A DNA stretch of 42,729 nucleotides from Gammaproteobacteria bacterium (GCA_013152545.1 JAADGF010000117.1:1-42729), one strand, 5' to 3'; positions 6,634-15,925 are shown, numbered from the stretch's first letter. A program made the numbers and translations. Notes: generated by a model from the sequence alone, not told the origin.

Positions 6634-8259
6634 TCAGCGAAGCTGCAGTGCCAATTGAACCTGTGCCACTAACTGCATAAATCCACGCTGATTTTCTCTT
6701 GTAATTTTAGTTTTTGTTTTGAATTTATCCGCATAAAACAAACCGACTGGCTTGTCATTAACACGCACGGATGCCACCAAAAAAGACTGACTACTTAATT
6801 TCTCAACAAACCGGTCCGGTAATAAATTACACCAATCTTCTTTAGTGGCATCTGCGACCAACATGTCGCCGCCCTTAATGATAAGAGATGAAAAAAGATC
6901 ATCGTTAATATTTACTTTACTCTGTATAAAAAATGACATCAACGCGTCCGCGCCCTTCCCAACAACCATACGGCCAGTATAAGACTTGTGATCCGGACTT
7001 AACAAGGCGAGCATAGCACGATCAAAACCAACACCACAGTGCATGCCATCCAATACTTTTTTAAAAACAGAATTAATATGTGCTTTCTTTGAAATCATCT
7101 CTGTCAACTCATGAAGCACTGTCAACATTGTATTCGCATTGCAGTTGGAATCTCGCGAGTTAACATTATGACCTCCCAAACTGGCGATCAAACCATGAGC
7201 CTCCCCGCTGATATCTTCAGGCTCTTCATCGTAGCCATCATCATCATGATATTCAACATCCTCAATGCCCTGACCTTGCACATCAGTTGAAATATAAGCG
7301 ATTAGCTGATTCGCAACTTTATTCCGGGTTTCATCGTTAAGATCCTGGTTTTGTTTTGGCAACAATTTGGTTTTGTCAATCCCGTACTCACCGGCTAATT
7401 CGTAAGACTGCTTGAAAGACTTGTCTAAGCAATGATTAATGGCGTCTGTATTAACACCCGTTACCGATGCCAATTGACGACGGATCTCAAAAAAGGTCAG
7501 TGTGGTGGTAGGGCTATCCGAATAAAGCAAATCCATCATTTGGTGCGTTAGTGATACCAAGGATCGATTTAATTCAACTTTATCTTTGATTGGACCCTTG
7601 GTCTTTTTTTGCGCGAATGTGGTCATGGTTTTGGACACTGCATCTGGAAATTCCCAGCGCTCAACGATTTGTTGTCCAATATACTGAAAAGTCATCCCTA
7701 CGACTTTTCGTTGTGCATCGACCCAGGAGCTTTTGTGATTCAATACCCGGTTTTTCATTTCGAGATACGCTTCTGGCATCGTATAACCCACGATTATTTC
7801 GCCTAGATTATGCAGTAAGCCACAAATATAGGTTTGCTCGATATCTTTGATACCACACTCGGCAGCCATTTCCTTTACAAAACCCGCTGACATATATGAA
7901 CTCACCAGCCTAGCACCAAGATCCACGCCAGGATGATCAAACTGAAAACTGTCGAGCAGCTTCATGGTCAACACCGTGCTTTTCACTGTCTCGAATCCAA
8001 GCAGTACAACTGCACGGGATAATGCACCGATTTTTACAGCACCACGGTTGTAATACGATGAATTGGCTAATTTGAGAAGCTTTGTTGTCAGATTAGCATC
8101 TTTCAGCATTTCAACGGCCAAGGCCATCGCATCAGAATTTGGGTCGGAACCCACCAACTGCACGCGATTTACACTGGCACTAAAAATAGGTAAATCGCCT
8201 GTGTTTTCCAGGCAAGCCATGATTTCCGAAATAAGATCAGGCTGAGTTAAATCGTCCAT
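6634..8259 (-). CDS. HDOD-GAF signalling protein
   Basis: A 541-residue soluble protein. Residues about 15-240 form an HDOD domain (LKLANSSYYNRGAVKIGALS, RAVVLLGFETVKSTVLTMKL, YICGLLHNLGEIIVGYTMPE), a non-catalytic HD relative found in bacterial signalling. An acidic linker (about 333-348, VEYHDDDGYDEEPEDI) leads to a GAF domain at about 378-541 with GFDRAMLALLSP and VNDKPVGLFYADK. No catalytic output domain is attached, so it probably acts by binding a partner or ligand. It is transcribed alone on the minus strand. Family assignment is firm; the pathway is unknown. Confidence 0.85.
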   Translation of the reverse strand: MDDLTQPDLISEIMACLENTGDLPIFSASVNRVQLVGSDPNSDAMALAVEMLKDANLTTKLLKLANSSYYNRGAVKIGALSRAVVLLGFETVKSTVLTMKLLDSFQFDHPGVDLGARLVSSYMSAGFVKEMAAECGIKDIEQTYICGLLHNLGEIIVGYTMPEAYLEMKNRVLNHKSSWVDAQRKVVGMTFQYIGQQIVERWEFPDAVSKTMTTFAQKKTKGPIKDKVELNRSLVSLTHQMMDLLYSDSPTTTLTFFEIRRQLASVTGVNTDAINHCLDKSFKQSYELAGEYGIDKTKLLPKQNQDLNDETRNKVANQLIAYISTDVQGQGIEDVEYHDDDGYDEEPEDISGEAHGLIASLGGHNVNSRDSNCNANTMLTVLHELTEMISKKAHINSVFKKVLDGMHCGVGFDRAMLALLSPDHKSYTGRMVVGKGADALMSFFIQSKVNINDDLFSSLIIKGGDMLVADATKEDWCNLLPDRFVEKLSSQSFLVASVRVNDKPVGLFYADKFKTKTKITRENQRGFMQLVAQVQLALQLR

Positions 8260-8730
8260 GTATTGATAAGGGCCCCTAACTTAGTTCACAAAAACTCACT
8301 TTATTGATTCGTCCCACTGCGGTATTGTTGATGTATAGAAAAACTAACAAGGAGTGGGCTAAGTACAACTTACTATCATTAGCGGTCTGTCAGTAAATCG
8401 CTTGAACGGTAAAGTTGTGTTTGCAATAGCATGAACCCCTGTAAATGATAAGCGTATTATCATTAAAGGATTTACATCCATTGCCGATGGAATTTACGAT
8501 TTTGATAGAAAATAGCAACCCATCCATTGATCATTGACGGTGATAATTGCAACGGCCTTTGATTTTTTTTTTTGGGAAAAAAGCAGAAGTACAGAATTTA
8601 CCGATTAAAATAAATATCGTTGACATCGTCACAGCGGACAAACTAAAACCAAACTGAGCCGTTATCTCTAAATCAAACAAATCCATTGACACATGTCGAA
8701 CACAAAGCCCCTCGAATTCGGAGAACAAAG
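8260..8730. other. Gene-free stretch between divergent genes
   Basis: This is the shared upstream region of the HDOD gene (minus) and the TraF-like gene (plus). It contains one perfect hairpin, AATGATAA (8444-8451) and TTATCATT (8457-8464), with a five-base loop. A T9-A-rich run lies near 8566-8580. The small minus-strand frame over 8531-8728 has no ribosome-binding site and no recognisable motif. I see no gene. Confidence 0.6.
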
Positions 8731-10065
8731 ATGAAACGTCTACTCACCGTTGTAATCACAACGATGCTCACTGCTGCGGTTTACGCAACCCCGGTGTATC
8801 ATCCTTTAGGGGCAAATTTAAGCTACGGCGATATAAGTAACGGTCAAACCATAATGTCCAATATCACCAATCCGGCAGCGGGTGCTGCGGTATTAAAAAA
8901 CAACACCAATCAATACCGATTTGGCATATTAAGTTCGATCGGCGCAGGAGTGGAGTATGGTTCAATTGATAATTTATTTGATGAAATTGACGGTCAAATA
9001 AATCAGTTTTTTGGCATTAATCCCGAAGTAATAATCAACCCTGCTGATGCAGTCAACGAAATTGGTGATGCAATTGATTCATTAAACTCCACTTTGACGA
9101 ATCTCGAAAAAAATGGCTTTGGTAAAGTTTTCGCGTCTGTTCATGTACCTTTAATGCCGATTGTCGTGTCAACGGATTGGCTAGGTGGCAGCGTGGTATT
9201 TGACGCCAATTTTTCCTTTGCGAGTCGCGCTGAAGTGTTGCATACAAACATTATTTTTAATCGAAATAACCTTGAAGACAATACCGACGACATCAGTTAC
9301 ACACTCAACACCAATACGTTTAGAGTCAAAAACGATGACACCTTACTGGTGAGAGGAGCTGCAACCGCTGAGATTGCCCTGGGCTATAGTCGCCTTGCAT
9401 TGTCAACAAAAGAGGGAAATTTATACGGTGGAATAAGGGGGAAATTTTATCGAGTAGGCTTAACGCAACTCAATGTTCGCCTTGGTGATGTGGAAAATTC
9501 CGAGGACCTGTTTAATGATATCGGCGACGAAGACTTTACGGATGACACCGGCTTCGGCCTCGACATCGGCTTGCTATGGAAAAGCCAACACTATCGCGCA
9601 GGTGCTACTTTAACAAACATTAATGAGCCGGAATTTGAGTACAATAATCTGAATAACACTGAAGATTATAATACTGCTGGCCCGATATTTCAGCGCCTAT
9701 TGAGCAAACTCAATTATGTAATGGAATCGCAATTAAAATTGGAAGGTGCATTATTTTCACACAATCAACATTGGGTGCTTGGTGCTGGTTTTGACGCCAA
9801 TGCGGTAAAGGACCCCTTTGGTGACGAATACCAGTGGGCAACTATCAGCGCGGCATATGCCTCGCCCGGATGGATTATTCCAGCCGTGCGTGCCGGGTAT
9901 CGCGTCAATTTATCAGGCAGTGAATTAAGCTATCTAACCTTTGGCAGCACGTTATTTAAAGTCTTTAATATCGACCTCGCATATGGCCTGGAAGAAGTTG
10001 TCGTGGATGGCGATACTTTTCCCCGCAGCCTCATTGTAAACCTGGGACTGGAAATAACCATTTGA
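8731..10065 (+). CDS. TraF-like outer-membrane beta-barrel protein
   Basis: A 444-residue secreted protein. The signal peptide MKRLLTVVITTMLTAAVYAT is followed by YHPLGANLSYGDISNG and NITNPAAGAAVL, the N-terminal pattern of the TraF_2 family (often annotated conjugal transfer protein TraF), whose fold resembles FadL-type barrels. The rest alternates short beta strands (for example ATAEIALGYSRLALSTKEGN and HYRAGATLTNINEPEF) and ends in the aromatic/hydrophobic strand LGLEITI. The ATG at 8731 was chosen because GGAGAA precedes it and the signal peptide starts there. There are no conjugation genes nearby, so a conjugation role is doubtful. A second family member lies at 20849-21973. Confidence 0.75.
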   Translation: MKRLLTVVITTMLTAAVYATPVYHPLGANLSYGDISNGQTIMSNITNPAAGAAVLKNNTNQYRFGILSSIGAGVEYGSIDNLFDEIDGQINQFFGINPEVIINPADAVNEIGDAIDSLNSTLTNLEKNGFGKVFASVHVPLMPIVVSTDWLGGSVVFDANFSFASRAEVLHTNIIFNRNNLEDNTDDISYTLNTNTFRVKNDDTLLVRGAATAEIALGYSRLALSTKEGNLYGGIRGKFYRVGLTQLNVRLGDVENSEDLFNDIGDEDFTDDTGFGLDIGLLWKSQHYRAGATLTNINEPEFEYNNLNNTEDYNTAGPIFQRLLSKLNYVMESQLKLEGALFSHNQHWVLGAGFDANAVKDPFGDEYQWATISAAYASPGWIIPAVRAGYRVNLSGSELSYLTFGSTLFKVFNIDLAYGLEEVVVDGDTFPRSLIVNLGLEITI

Positions 10066-10091
10066 CCTAAATATCACACTCAAACAACCAG

Positions 10092-11837
10092 TCAATAATT
10101 CGGCCTTGGCGCACCGCGCAGTGGCTGTATTTCTTTGCTGCTACCAATAGGCTTGGGTAAAGGGTTTAACAAACGAACACGGTTTGTTTGCGGATCAACC
10201 GTTTTACTGGGTAAAGATTGCAGATAGTAGGCAACAACTTCCGTCGCATCCACGATACCGCCATATCGATCTTTCAGTACTTTGATATTTTGGGCAATGA
10301 TGCCGTTAATTTTATTCGAATTGTCTAGGTACCAATAACCAGCGACAGTATACATTCGGGCAGTATCAAGTAATTCGCCGTTAATACGCATATTCGATAC
10401 CCTCACTCGGTACTCATTACTGGGGTCAAGTGTATAAGTGATACCGGAAAAACCAACTAGCCATCCCCCACCCCAGTTAGCGACCCACCGGCTAAGTACG
10501 TCGTCTGCGGATTTCTCCGCCGCTAAGTACAAATTATCCCCGGATATTTTTCCGCAGGCTATTTGTGGCCCAATAGGAATGTAGTGATAAATGTCTTCAA
10601 GGTGAATTGGGCCGGGTGCAATGTGCGTGCCGTAACGAAACCCACGAATTACACCAACATCCGCATTACATGCTAACCGGAATGCATCGGAAAGGAAATT
10701 GTGGGATGACCCCTCTATTACGGCTGGCTCTGTCGGAGCATCTGAAAAATTAGAACGGTGCAACGGTACTTTAGTATAACCAATAATGGTATCAATCGGA
10801 GTTCGTAGCAGAGCTGCATTAATAGGATTAACGTGCGGCACAAAACCTGGTCCTTTTATAAAAGGGTAGCGAGCTTTTTTTACCATGGCCTGGATTACCG
10901 GGTCCGCTTGATGGTCTCGAGTATTGATAAAATGAGGCTTCCACGCCCAATTACTAATCTTCTTATCGGTAACCGTTAGCGTTATCTCTCCCAGCATGGT
11001 GCCATCCTGACCTTCCTCAATTAACAAGGTACCATTTTTTGTTTGCAAAATCTCCCGGGTTTCCTCGTGCATATCAGAAGAGAGTATAATATCGATACCT
11101 GGGATTCGCTCTGCAATGTCAAGATTAGCGGCTAACCCTCGCTCTGAAATTAAAATAATAAGATCGACATTGTTTTTATTACGCAGCAGTGGTATCGCTT
11201 CTGCAAGCTCTTCTTCGCCGGGGCTTAAATAAAAACCATCCATTATAAATGGACTTACCGCTTGTGGACCCCGCTCAGCGGTGAGCCCGATAATCCCCAC
11301 CTTAACATCACCAACTTGTTTAATAACGTGAGAAGGAAGAACCCGCTGACCCGCTTTTTCGGGGTAAGGCGAGAGAGGGAACTCGTAAAGCGTAACATAA
11401 TAAAGGTTAGCGGCTAAGGCGTTCCAATTAGCTTTTGGCTTATTACCCGCAAACAACTCAATGAAACGCTCTGTACCATATAAAAAATCCCAGTTCCCCG
11501 GCGCAAAAACATCAATATCAAATTCATTCAGTATGTCGACAATCACCTGGCCACGAGAGAATAAAGCTTCCGCAGATCCTTGTATGGTATCCCCAGTGTT
11601 AATCAGCAGATTATTAGGTTGTGTAGCTCGAATTTTTTTTATGGCACTATAGAGATAAGCAAGCCCGCCCACTTGGTATTGTGTGGTTGCCTCGCCATAT
11701 CGCATATTAGGCCGCGGCACAAGATGACCATGGATGTCTCCCATGTGAATCAGCGTAATAGTACCATTACCCGCCTGTAGTGATGGCAAAAAAACCAGGC
11801 ACAACATCCCCCAACATATCCGTGTTAAAATATTCAC
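10092..11837 (-). CDS. SoxB-like periplasmic metallophosphoesterase (5'-nucleotidase superfamily)
   Basis: About 581 residues with a signal peptide (VNILTRICWGMLCLVFLPSL). The metal-binding series of the calcineurin-like fold is present: HMGDIHGHL, INTGDTIQGS, GNWDFLYG, ILSSDMHEE. The C-terminal 5'-nucleotidase domain includes GFRYGTHIAPGPIHLEDIYH and VGFSGITYTLD. Spacing and C-terminal motifs resemble SoxB, the dimanganese thiosulfohydrolase of the Sox system, but GNWDFLYG is intermediate between the GNHE of nucleotidases and the GHWEFTYG of SoxB. The GTG at 11837 fits the signal peptide and has GAGAA upstream; an ATG at 11876 overlapping the previous gene is the alternative. It is the last gene of the tsd operon. 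Substrate is unproven. Confidence 0.8.
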   Translation of the reverse strand: MNILTRICWGMLCLVFLPSLQAGNGTITLIHMGDIHGHLVPRPNMRYGEATTQYQVGGLAYLYSAIKKIRATQPNNLLINTGDTIQGSAEALFSRGQVIVDILNEFDIDVFAPGNWDFLYGTERFIELFAGNKPKANWNALAANLYYVTLYEFPLSPYPEKAGQRVLPSHVIKQVGDVKVGIIGLTAERGPQAVSPFIMDGFYLSPGEEELAEAIPLLRNKNNVDLIILISERGLAANLDIAERIPGIDIILSSDMHEETREILQTKNGTLLIEEGQDGTMLGEITLTVTDKKISNWAWKPHFINTRDHQADPVIQAMVKKARYPFIKGPGFVPHVNPINAALLRTPIDTIIGYTKVPLHRSNFSDAPTEPAVIEGSSHNFLSDAFRLACNADVGVIRGFRYGTHIAPGPIHLEDIYHYIPIGPQIACGKISGDNLYLAAEKSADDVLSRWVANWGGGWLVGFSGITYTLDPSNEYRVRVSNMRINGELLDTARMYTVAGYWYLDNSNKINGIIAQNIKVLKDRYGGIVDATEVVAYYLQSLPSKTVDPQTNRVRLLNPLPKPIGSSKEIQPLRGAPRPNY

Positions 11838-11854
11838 AGACTGTTCTCGACACC

Positions 11855-12277
11855 TCAAGGCCGAACGTACGCCCATCCGAGGGTATGCTTTTCAACTATT
11901 TCGGCGACGCCCGAAGGCACATAACGAACTTCCTGTAGCATATCCGAGGGACGTAAATTGGCTGAGCGCATCGCGATTTCGCAAAGCACAATGCGCACCC
12001 CACTATAAACAGCTTCTTTTACTTTATCTGCGATGGGGGATGGTGCGTAATATTTTAGGGTTTGTACTCCAGCGCCAAATACTACCATTTCAATTTCGAT
12101 ATTCTCAGGCCCAAATGCTTTTTGGGCATTTTTAGCATTATTAAGTGCCAAATTGAGCTTATCCAGGCTGGCTTCGCTAACTTGTAAAAGCAGGCGGTAG
12201 CGCGGCGCCTCAACGCACCAAGCTGTATTAAGGAATAATATCAGGCATATACCTAGCGACCATTTTCGAATTTCCAT
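11855..12277 (-). CDS. Secreted DsrE-family protein
   Basis: A 140-residue protein with signal peptide (MEIRKWSLGICLILFLNTAW, cleavage near VEA). The DsrE/F-like fold follows: RYRLLLQVSEASLDKLNLAL, IEIEMVVFGAGVQTL and VPSGVAEIVEKHTLGWAYVR. The mature part keeps one Cys, in VRIVLCEIAMRS, near where DsrE-type sulfurtransferases carry the persulfide Cys. DsrE proteins pass sulfane sulfur between partners in the cytoplasm; this one should be periplasmic. The ATG at 12277 has AGAGGAAC upstream; a longer upstream frame overlaps the SulP gene and lacks a signal peptide. Its position between a SulP permease and a SoxB-like enzyme suggests a sulfur role, which is inference. Confidence 0.75.
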   Translation of the reverse strand: MEIRKWSLGICLILFLNTAWCVEAPRYRLLLQVSEASLDKLNLALNNAKNAQKAFGPENIEIEMVVFGAGVQTLKYYAPSPIADKVKEAVYSGVRIVLCEIAMRSANLRPSDMLQEVRYVPSGVAEIVEKHTLGWAYVRP

Positions 12278-12338
12278 TATTGTTCCTCTTTTAACACACA
12301 CGAAATGGATTGACACTCGCCACCGTTCTAATTTACAT

Positions 12339-14174
12339 TTACGACTTAATCTTGTCAGTGCCCGTACCGACAGGATCAAGGTAATAAATATTTTCTGTGC
12401 CAAGAACCTTGAGCAAGCCACTTGCGCGAAACACCGCATCATGATCGTGATTACGCAGCCACAGTTGCACCCGTGCTCCAGCATTCATACGACCTTGTAC
12501 TTCGTGCATTAACACCTCCGCACCCGTGCTATCAGCCGAGTGAAGATTTTCACCTGAAATAATTAAATCACCTTCTCCACCGTCTTGCCTTCTTAGTTTT
12601 GTTAGCATTTTTTCCAGACGAAAAACAGAACCAAAAAATAAACTTCCGGAAACTTTCAGCACAGTAATATGGCCAAATTGTTTCGCTATGCTCACATTGG
12701 CGTGCCGTTGTTCACCCCTTAGCAATGATTGTTCTCGGTCAACAGCCTGTTGCGCTACCGAAGAAAAGTGATGACCACTGGTCGCAACCATTATAGCGCC
12801 AGGCAACGGTAATGCATCGTCGAATCGACGACAGTATTGCTGCGCGGCCTTACCTGTCAACAATTCTATTTCAGGTTTGGAAACGCTGCGCAAATAGGCG
12901 ATAATCGATAACCCTATTCCGGCGAACACTGCATAGTCAACCCCACCATAGACCGTAGTCCCCAGAATAATCACGAAAATAATTCGAGACTCTCCTTTCA
13001 TTTTGAATATTTTTTTTATGTCATTTTTTTTGATCAGCCCTGCACCAACCAACAACAATATGGCGGCCATAACCGTAATCGGCATCTGGGCGATTAGTGG
13101 AGTGGCAAAGATTACCAGGATTGCTAAAGTAATCACTGACACCAACGCAGACAATGGTGTTCTGCCGCCTGACTCAAAATTAGAAGCACTACGATTAAAG
13201 GAACTGCAACTGGGAAAGCAGGAGAGAAAACTACCCGCAAGATTTGAAACCCCTTGCCCTAAAACCTCCTGATTGATATCCACGTATTGACCCGACTTAC
13301 TCGCCATGGCCCGTGCAATAACCGATGCCTGTATTAAACCTAAAAAGGCTATCACAAATGCGGCCGGTAATAGACCTTGGGCTGCTTCAGTAAAGTTCTC
13401 CGGACTGAAGTCTGGAGCAGAAAGCGGCAGCACGGACAATGACATGGTACCGAGTTTGTCCAAACCCACCCTGGCGGTACCAAAAAATAGCTCTAATACT
13501 GCTGAACATACCATTCCAGCGATGACCGCGACAATGAGAAACGGCAGTTTTGGGTAATAACGTTTGACAAATAAACCTGACAGCAAGGTGACCGTACCCA
13601 CAAGCACAGCAAACCCATTGGCCCTTAATACACTATAAAAAATTTGAGGGATAACATTTTCAATCGGTTCCGCGATATTCATTAACACGCCCATGAAATT
13701 TCCCAATTGGGAGACGATAATAATAACACCCACACCCGTGATGAGCGCTACAGTCACTGTTTTTGAAAAATAATTAAACACGATACCGAGCCGTAAGATA
13801 CCAAACGTCACTTGAATAATGCCGGCCATGAATGCCAGGGTAATCGCATATTGAATCCACTCGGGTGAACCGATACTGGCATACGGGGCAATAGTGAAAG
13901 CGACAAGTATGGAAAGAGCCGTATTGGGACCAGACATTGCGTGCCAGGATGAGCCAAACAAAGCGGCAAAAAGCACTGGAAAAATAGAGGTGTACAGACC
14001 ATACTCGGGCGGCATCCCCGCTAATGACGCAAGCGCGATAGCCTGTGGTAACACTAATACCCCTGCCGTAATGCCAGCGAAGATGTCGGCTTTAACCACG
14101 TCACGATTAAGTATCGGCAACCAGAGCAAGAACGGCAATAGTGCATAAAGCCACTTCGCATGAGCTGTAACCAT
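12339..14174 (-). CDS. SulP-family anion permease with STAS domain
   Basis: A 611-residue membrane protein. The transmembrane part (about 1-400) begins LPILNRDVVKADIFAGITAG and has AIALASLAGMPPEYGLYTSI, the SulP signature region, plus SNLAGSFLSCFPSCSSFNRS. A C-terminal STAS domain (about 490-600) contains ITVLKVSGSLFFGS and SADSTGAEVL. SulP proteins move sulfate, bicarbonate or related anions. It starts six bases after the tsdA stop, with TAAGGCG as a probable ribosome-binding site, so it is co-transcribed with the thiosulfate dehydrogenase genes. This makes sulfate or another sulfur oxyanion a reasonable substrate, though bicarbonate cannot be excluded. Confidence 0.88.
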   Translation of the reverse strand: MVTAHAKWLYALLPFLLWLPILNRDVVKADIFAGITAGVLVLPQAIALASLAGMPPEYGLYTSIFPVLFAALFGSSWHAMSGPNTALSILVAFTIAPYASIGSPEWIQYAITLAFMAGIIQVTFGILRLGIVFNYFSKTVTVALITGVGVIIIVSQLGNFMGVLMNIAEPIENVIPQIFYSVLRANGFAVLVGTVTLLSGLFVKRYYPKLPFLIVAVIAGMVCSAVLELFFGTARVGLDKLGTMSLSVLPLSAPDFSPENFTEAAQGLLPAAFVIAFLGLIQASVIARAMASKSGQYVDINQEVLGQGVSNLAGSFLSCFPSCSSFNRSASNFESGGRTPLSALVSVITLAILVIFATPLIAQMPITVMAAILLLVGAGLIKKNDIKKIFKMKGESRIIFVIILGTTVYGGVDYAVFAGIGLSIIAYLRSVSKPEIELLTGKAAQQYCRRFDDALPLPGAIMVATSGHHFSSVAQQAVDREQSLLRGEQRHANVSIAKQFGHITVLKVSGSLFFGSVFRLEKMLTKLRRQDGGEGDLIISGENLHSADSTGAEVLMHEVQGRMNAGARVQLWLRNHDHDAVFRASGLLKVLGTENIYYLDPVGTGTDKIKS

Positions 14175-14180
14175 AACGCC

Positions 14181-15107
14181 TTAATGCGCCATGTTGGGCA
14201 GAAAAAAATCCATCACCCAACTCATTTTCGGATTCTTGGGACGATCCTGCAACCAAATATACATTGCAACATCCAGCGATTCTTGGTCCGAGAGACTGAA
14301 GCTAGCCCCCAATGGCATATTGCCTTTGATAAATTGTGCCAGCGTTTTAATACGTTGCATACCGGCCCCTTTATTGTAAGAATTTCTACCCCATAATGGC
14401 GGAAACATATAACCGTCGCCCTGCAAATGTTTTTTCCCTTTACCATCTTCACCATGGCAAATTTCGCAACGAGTTTCATATACGATTTTGCCTCGTTTGG
14501 AATCTAAATCTTGGGAGCGGTTAACAATGGGGAAACCACGCCCTGGCAATTTGATACCAACTGGCGCACCTTTTGAAAGCCACTGTGCGTAGGTGACCAA
14601 CGCCTTCATTTCCGGCGAATCCAGTGTCGGCGCAATACCATCCATGCTATATAAAAAGCAATCCTGAATCCGTTCTTCAAACGTAACGACGGTACGTGTT
14701 TTGTGCCGGTACATCGGGTACATTCCGAACGCTGCCCACAAGGGTCCCGAATGCGGTTTACGTCCTTCCTGCAAATGACAACTGGAACAATTTAGCCCGT
14801 TGCCAGCATAACGTTTGGCATACTTAGCAGAATTGACAAAGATATTACGCCCCATTCTCACCATATCGCCGTATTTGTCATCAGGAATATCTGCGACCAG
14901 GGGCGGAGAAAAATATTCACCAGGACTAACAACATGCACTTGCGTTAACTGGGTTGGCAAACTCAACCGAGGATTCACCAAACTAGGCCTGACATCCAAG
15001 CTGCCCAAACTCTGCCCCAGCTCTTGCGCCATAACAAATACCGGGAAAAGCAAACACCCTCCGTATAACAACACCCGTTTTAAATAAATCGTGTTTATTT
15101 TCATCAT
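14181..15107 (-). CDS. tsdA: Thiosulfate dehydrogenase TsdA (dihaem cytochrome c)
   Basis: 308 residues with a signal peptide (VLLYGGCLLFPVFVMAQ) and two haem motifs, CSSCH at 107-111 and CEICH at 214-218. The sequence around the first haem (GRNIFVNSAKYAKRY, GPLWAAFGMYPMYR, FEERIQDCFLYSMDG) matches TsdA. Cys150, 39 residues after His111, is well placed to be the unusual thiolate axial ligand of the active-site haem. Met264 in NMPLG fits the distal ligand of the second haem. The enzyme joins two thiosulfates into tetrathionate in the periplasm. Its ATG overlaps the tsdB stop (ATGA), a translational coupling. Confidence is high from motif spacing. Confidence 0.9.
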   Translation of the reverse strand: MMKINTIYLKRVLLYGGCLLFPVFVMAQELGQSLGSLDVRPSLVNPRLSLPTQLTQVHVVSPGEYFSPPLVADIPDDKYGDMVRMGRNIFVNSAKYAKRYAGNGLNCSSCHLQEGRKPHSGPLWAAFGMYPMYRHKTRTVVTFEERIQDCFLYSMDGIAPTLDSPEMKALVTYAQWLSKGAPVGIKLPGRGFPIVNRSQDLDSKRGKIVYETRCEICHGEDGKGKKHLQGDGYMFPPLWGRNSYNKGAGMQRIKTLAQFIKGNMPLGASFSLSDQESLDVAMYIWLQDRPKNPKMSWVMDFFLPNMAH

Positions 15108-15925
15108 TCAACGTTAACGGAGTACGACTGATTACTATAATAAGCGGCTACGTTTATCTTATCGCCATCAGTAAGTTGGTTCGCAATATTTTTCATCAAT
15201 GACAAATGATCGTTATCCCGCCGTCCGGTTTGCCATTTATTAATTTGATCAATCATATATACCATAGGCTGACCAACCAAAGGTGGAAAAACAGCACCAA
15301 AACCCTGTCCGTTGGGTCCATGACAGGAAACACATGCCGGTAACCCGTATTCCGGTTTACCACGCAGCGCTAAATCTTCGCCGCGCTCCAGTGTCTCAAA
15401 ATCATATGCTTTCGGTGTCGCCACAAAAGGCAACGCACTATAATATAAGGCAAGGTTATGCCGATCTTCAGGGCTGAGCGTTTTTGCCACTACATTCATT
15501 TCGTCGTTATGCCGGGTGCCCGGCGTAAACACGGTCAAATCACCATATGTTCGAGGTGTTTTAATATAATCACGTGCGATAGGATCAAGCACAACGCGGG
15601 TTCTCAAGGGCGCCCTCGCGTAGTCCTCCAATTGTTTTTTAATGTAATCAGGATGCAGACCTGCCAACCTGGGGATACCCATCACAAAATCACCTTCACC
15701 TTGACGGCCGTGGCATGTAATGCATGCGAGGGTATCCCTGCTGCCATTCGATGCAAGACGTTCACCCGCCAAACGGTATTGTTGATCAAGAGATGACGAA
15801 AAGGGAAAGAGCATTACAATCATCAAGGGAAGGAGAACCATCAGCCCTGCTAACAGGGCACTCCATGTTGATGCATTTTTCAACTTAGCGATTAAAAAAT
15901 GCTTTATATAACTAACAAGCCACAC
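15104..15925 (-). CDS. tsdB: TsdB-like dihaem cytochrome c4-family protein
   Basis: 273 residues with an uncleaved-looking N-terminal membrane segment (about 20-43, STWSALLAGLMVLLPLMIVM). Two cytochrome c4-type domains follow, with CITCH at 68-72 (HGRQGEGDF after it) and CVSCH at 198-202 (HGPNGQGFGAVFPPLVGQP). It precedes and overlaps tsdA by four bases, the position of TsdB, the electron acceptor of TsdA in several bacteria. It probably carries thiosulfate electrons to the oxidase while tethered to the inner membrane. Start is GTG at 15925, with AAGGA eight bases upstream. It heads a five-gene operon, so the promoter should lie in the gene-free region above 15925. Confidence 0.8.
   Translation of the reverse strand: MWLVSYIKHFLIAKLKNASTWSALLAGLMVLLPLMIVMLFPFSSSLDQQYRLAGERLASNGSRDTLACITCHGRQGEGDFVMGIPRLAGLHPDYIKKQLEDYARAPLRTRVVLDPIARDYIKTPRTYGDLTVFTPGTRHNDEMNVVAKTLSPEDRHNLALYYSALPFVATPKAYDFETLERGEDLALRGKPEYGLPACVSCHGPNGQGFGAVFPPLVGQPMVYMIDQINKWQTGRRDNDHLSLMKNIANQLTDGDKINVAAYYSNQSYSVNVE

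Noticed and set aside
8531-8728. 65-codon minus-strand frame upstream of the TraF-like gene
   Set aside because: It has no start signal or motif, and it overlaps the ribosome-binding region of the real gene.
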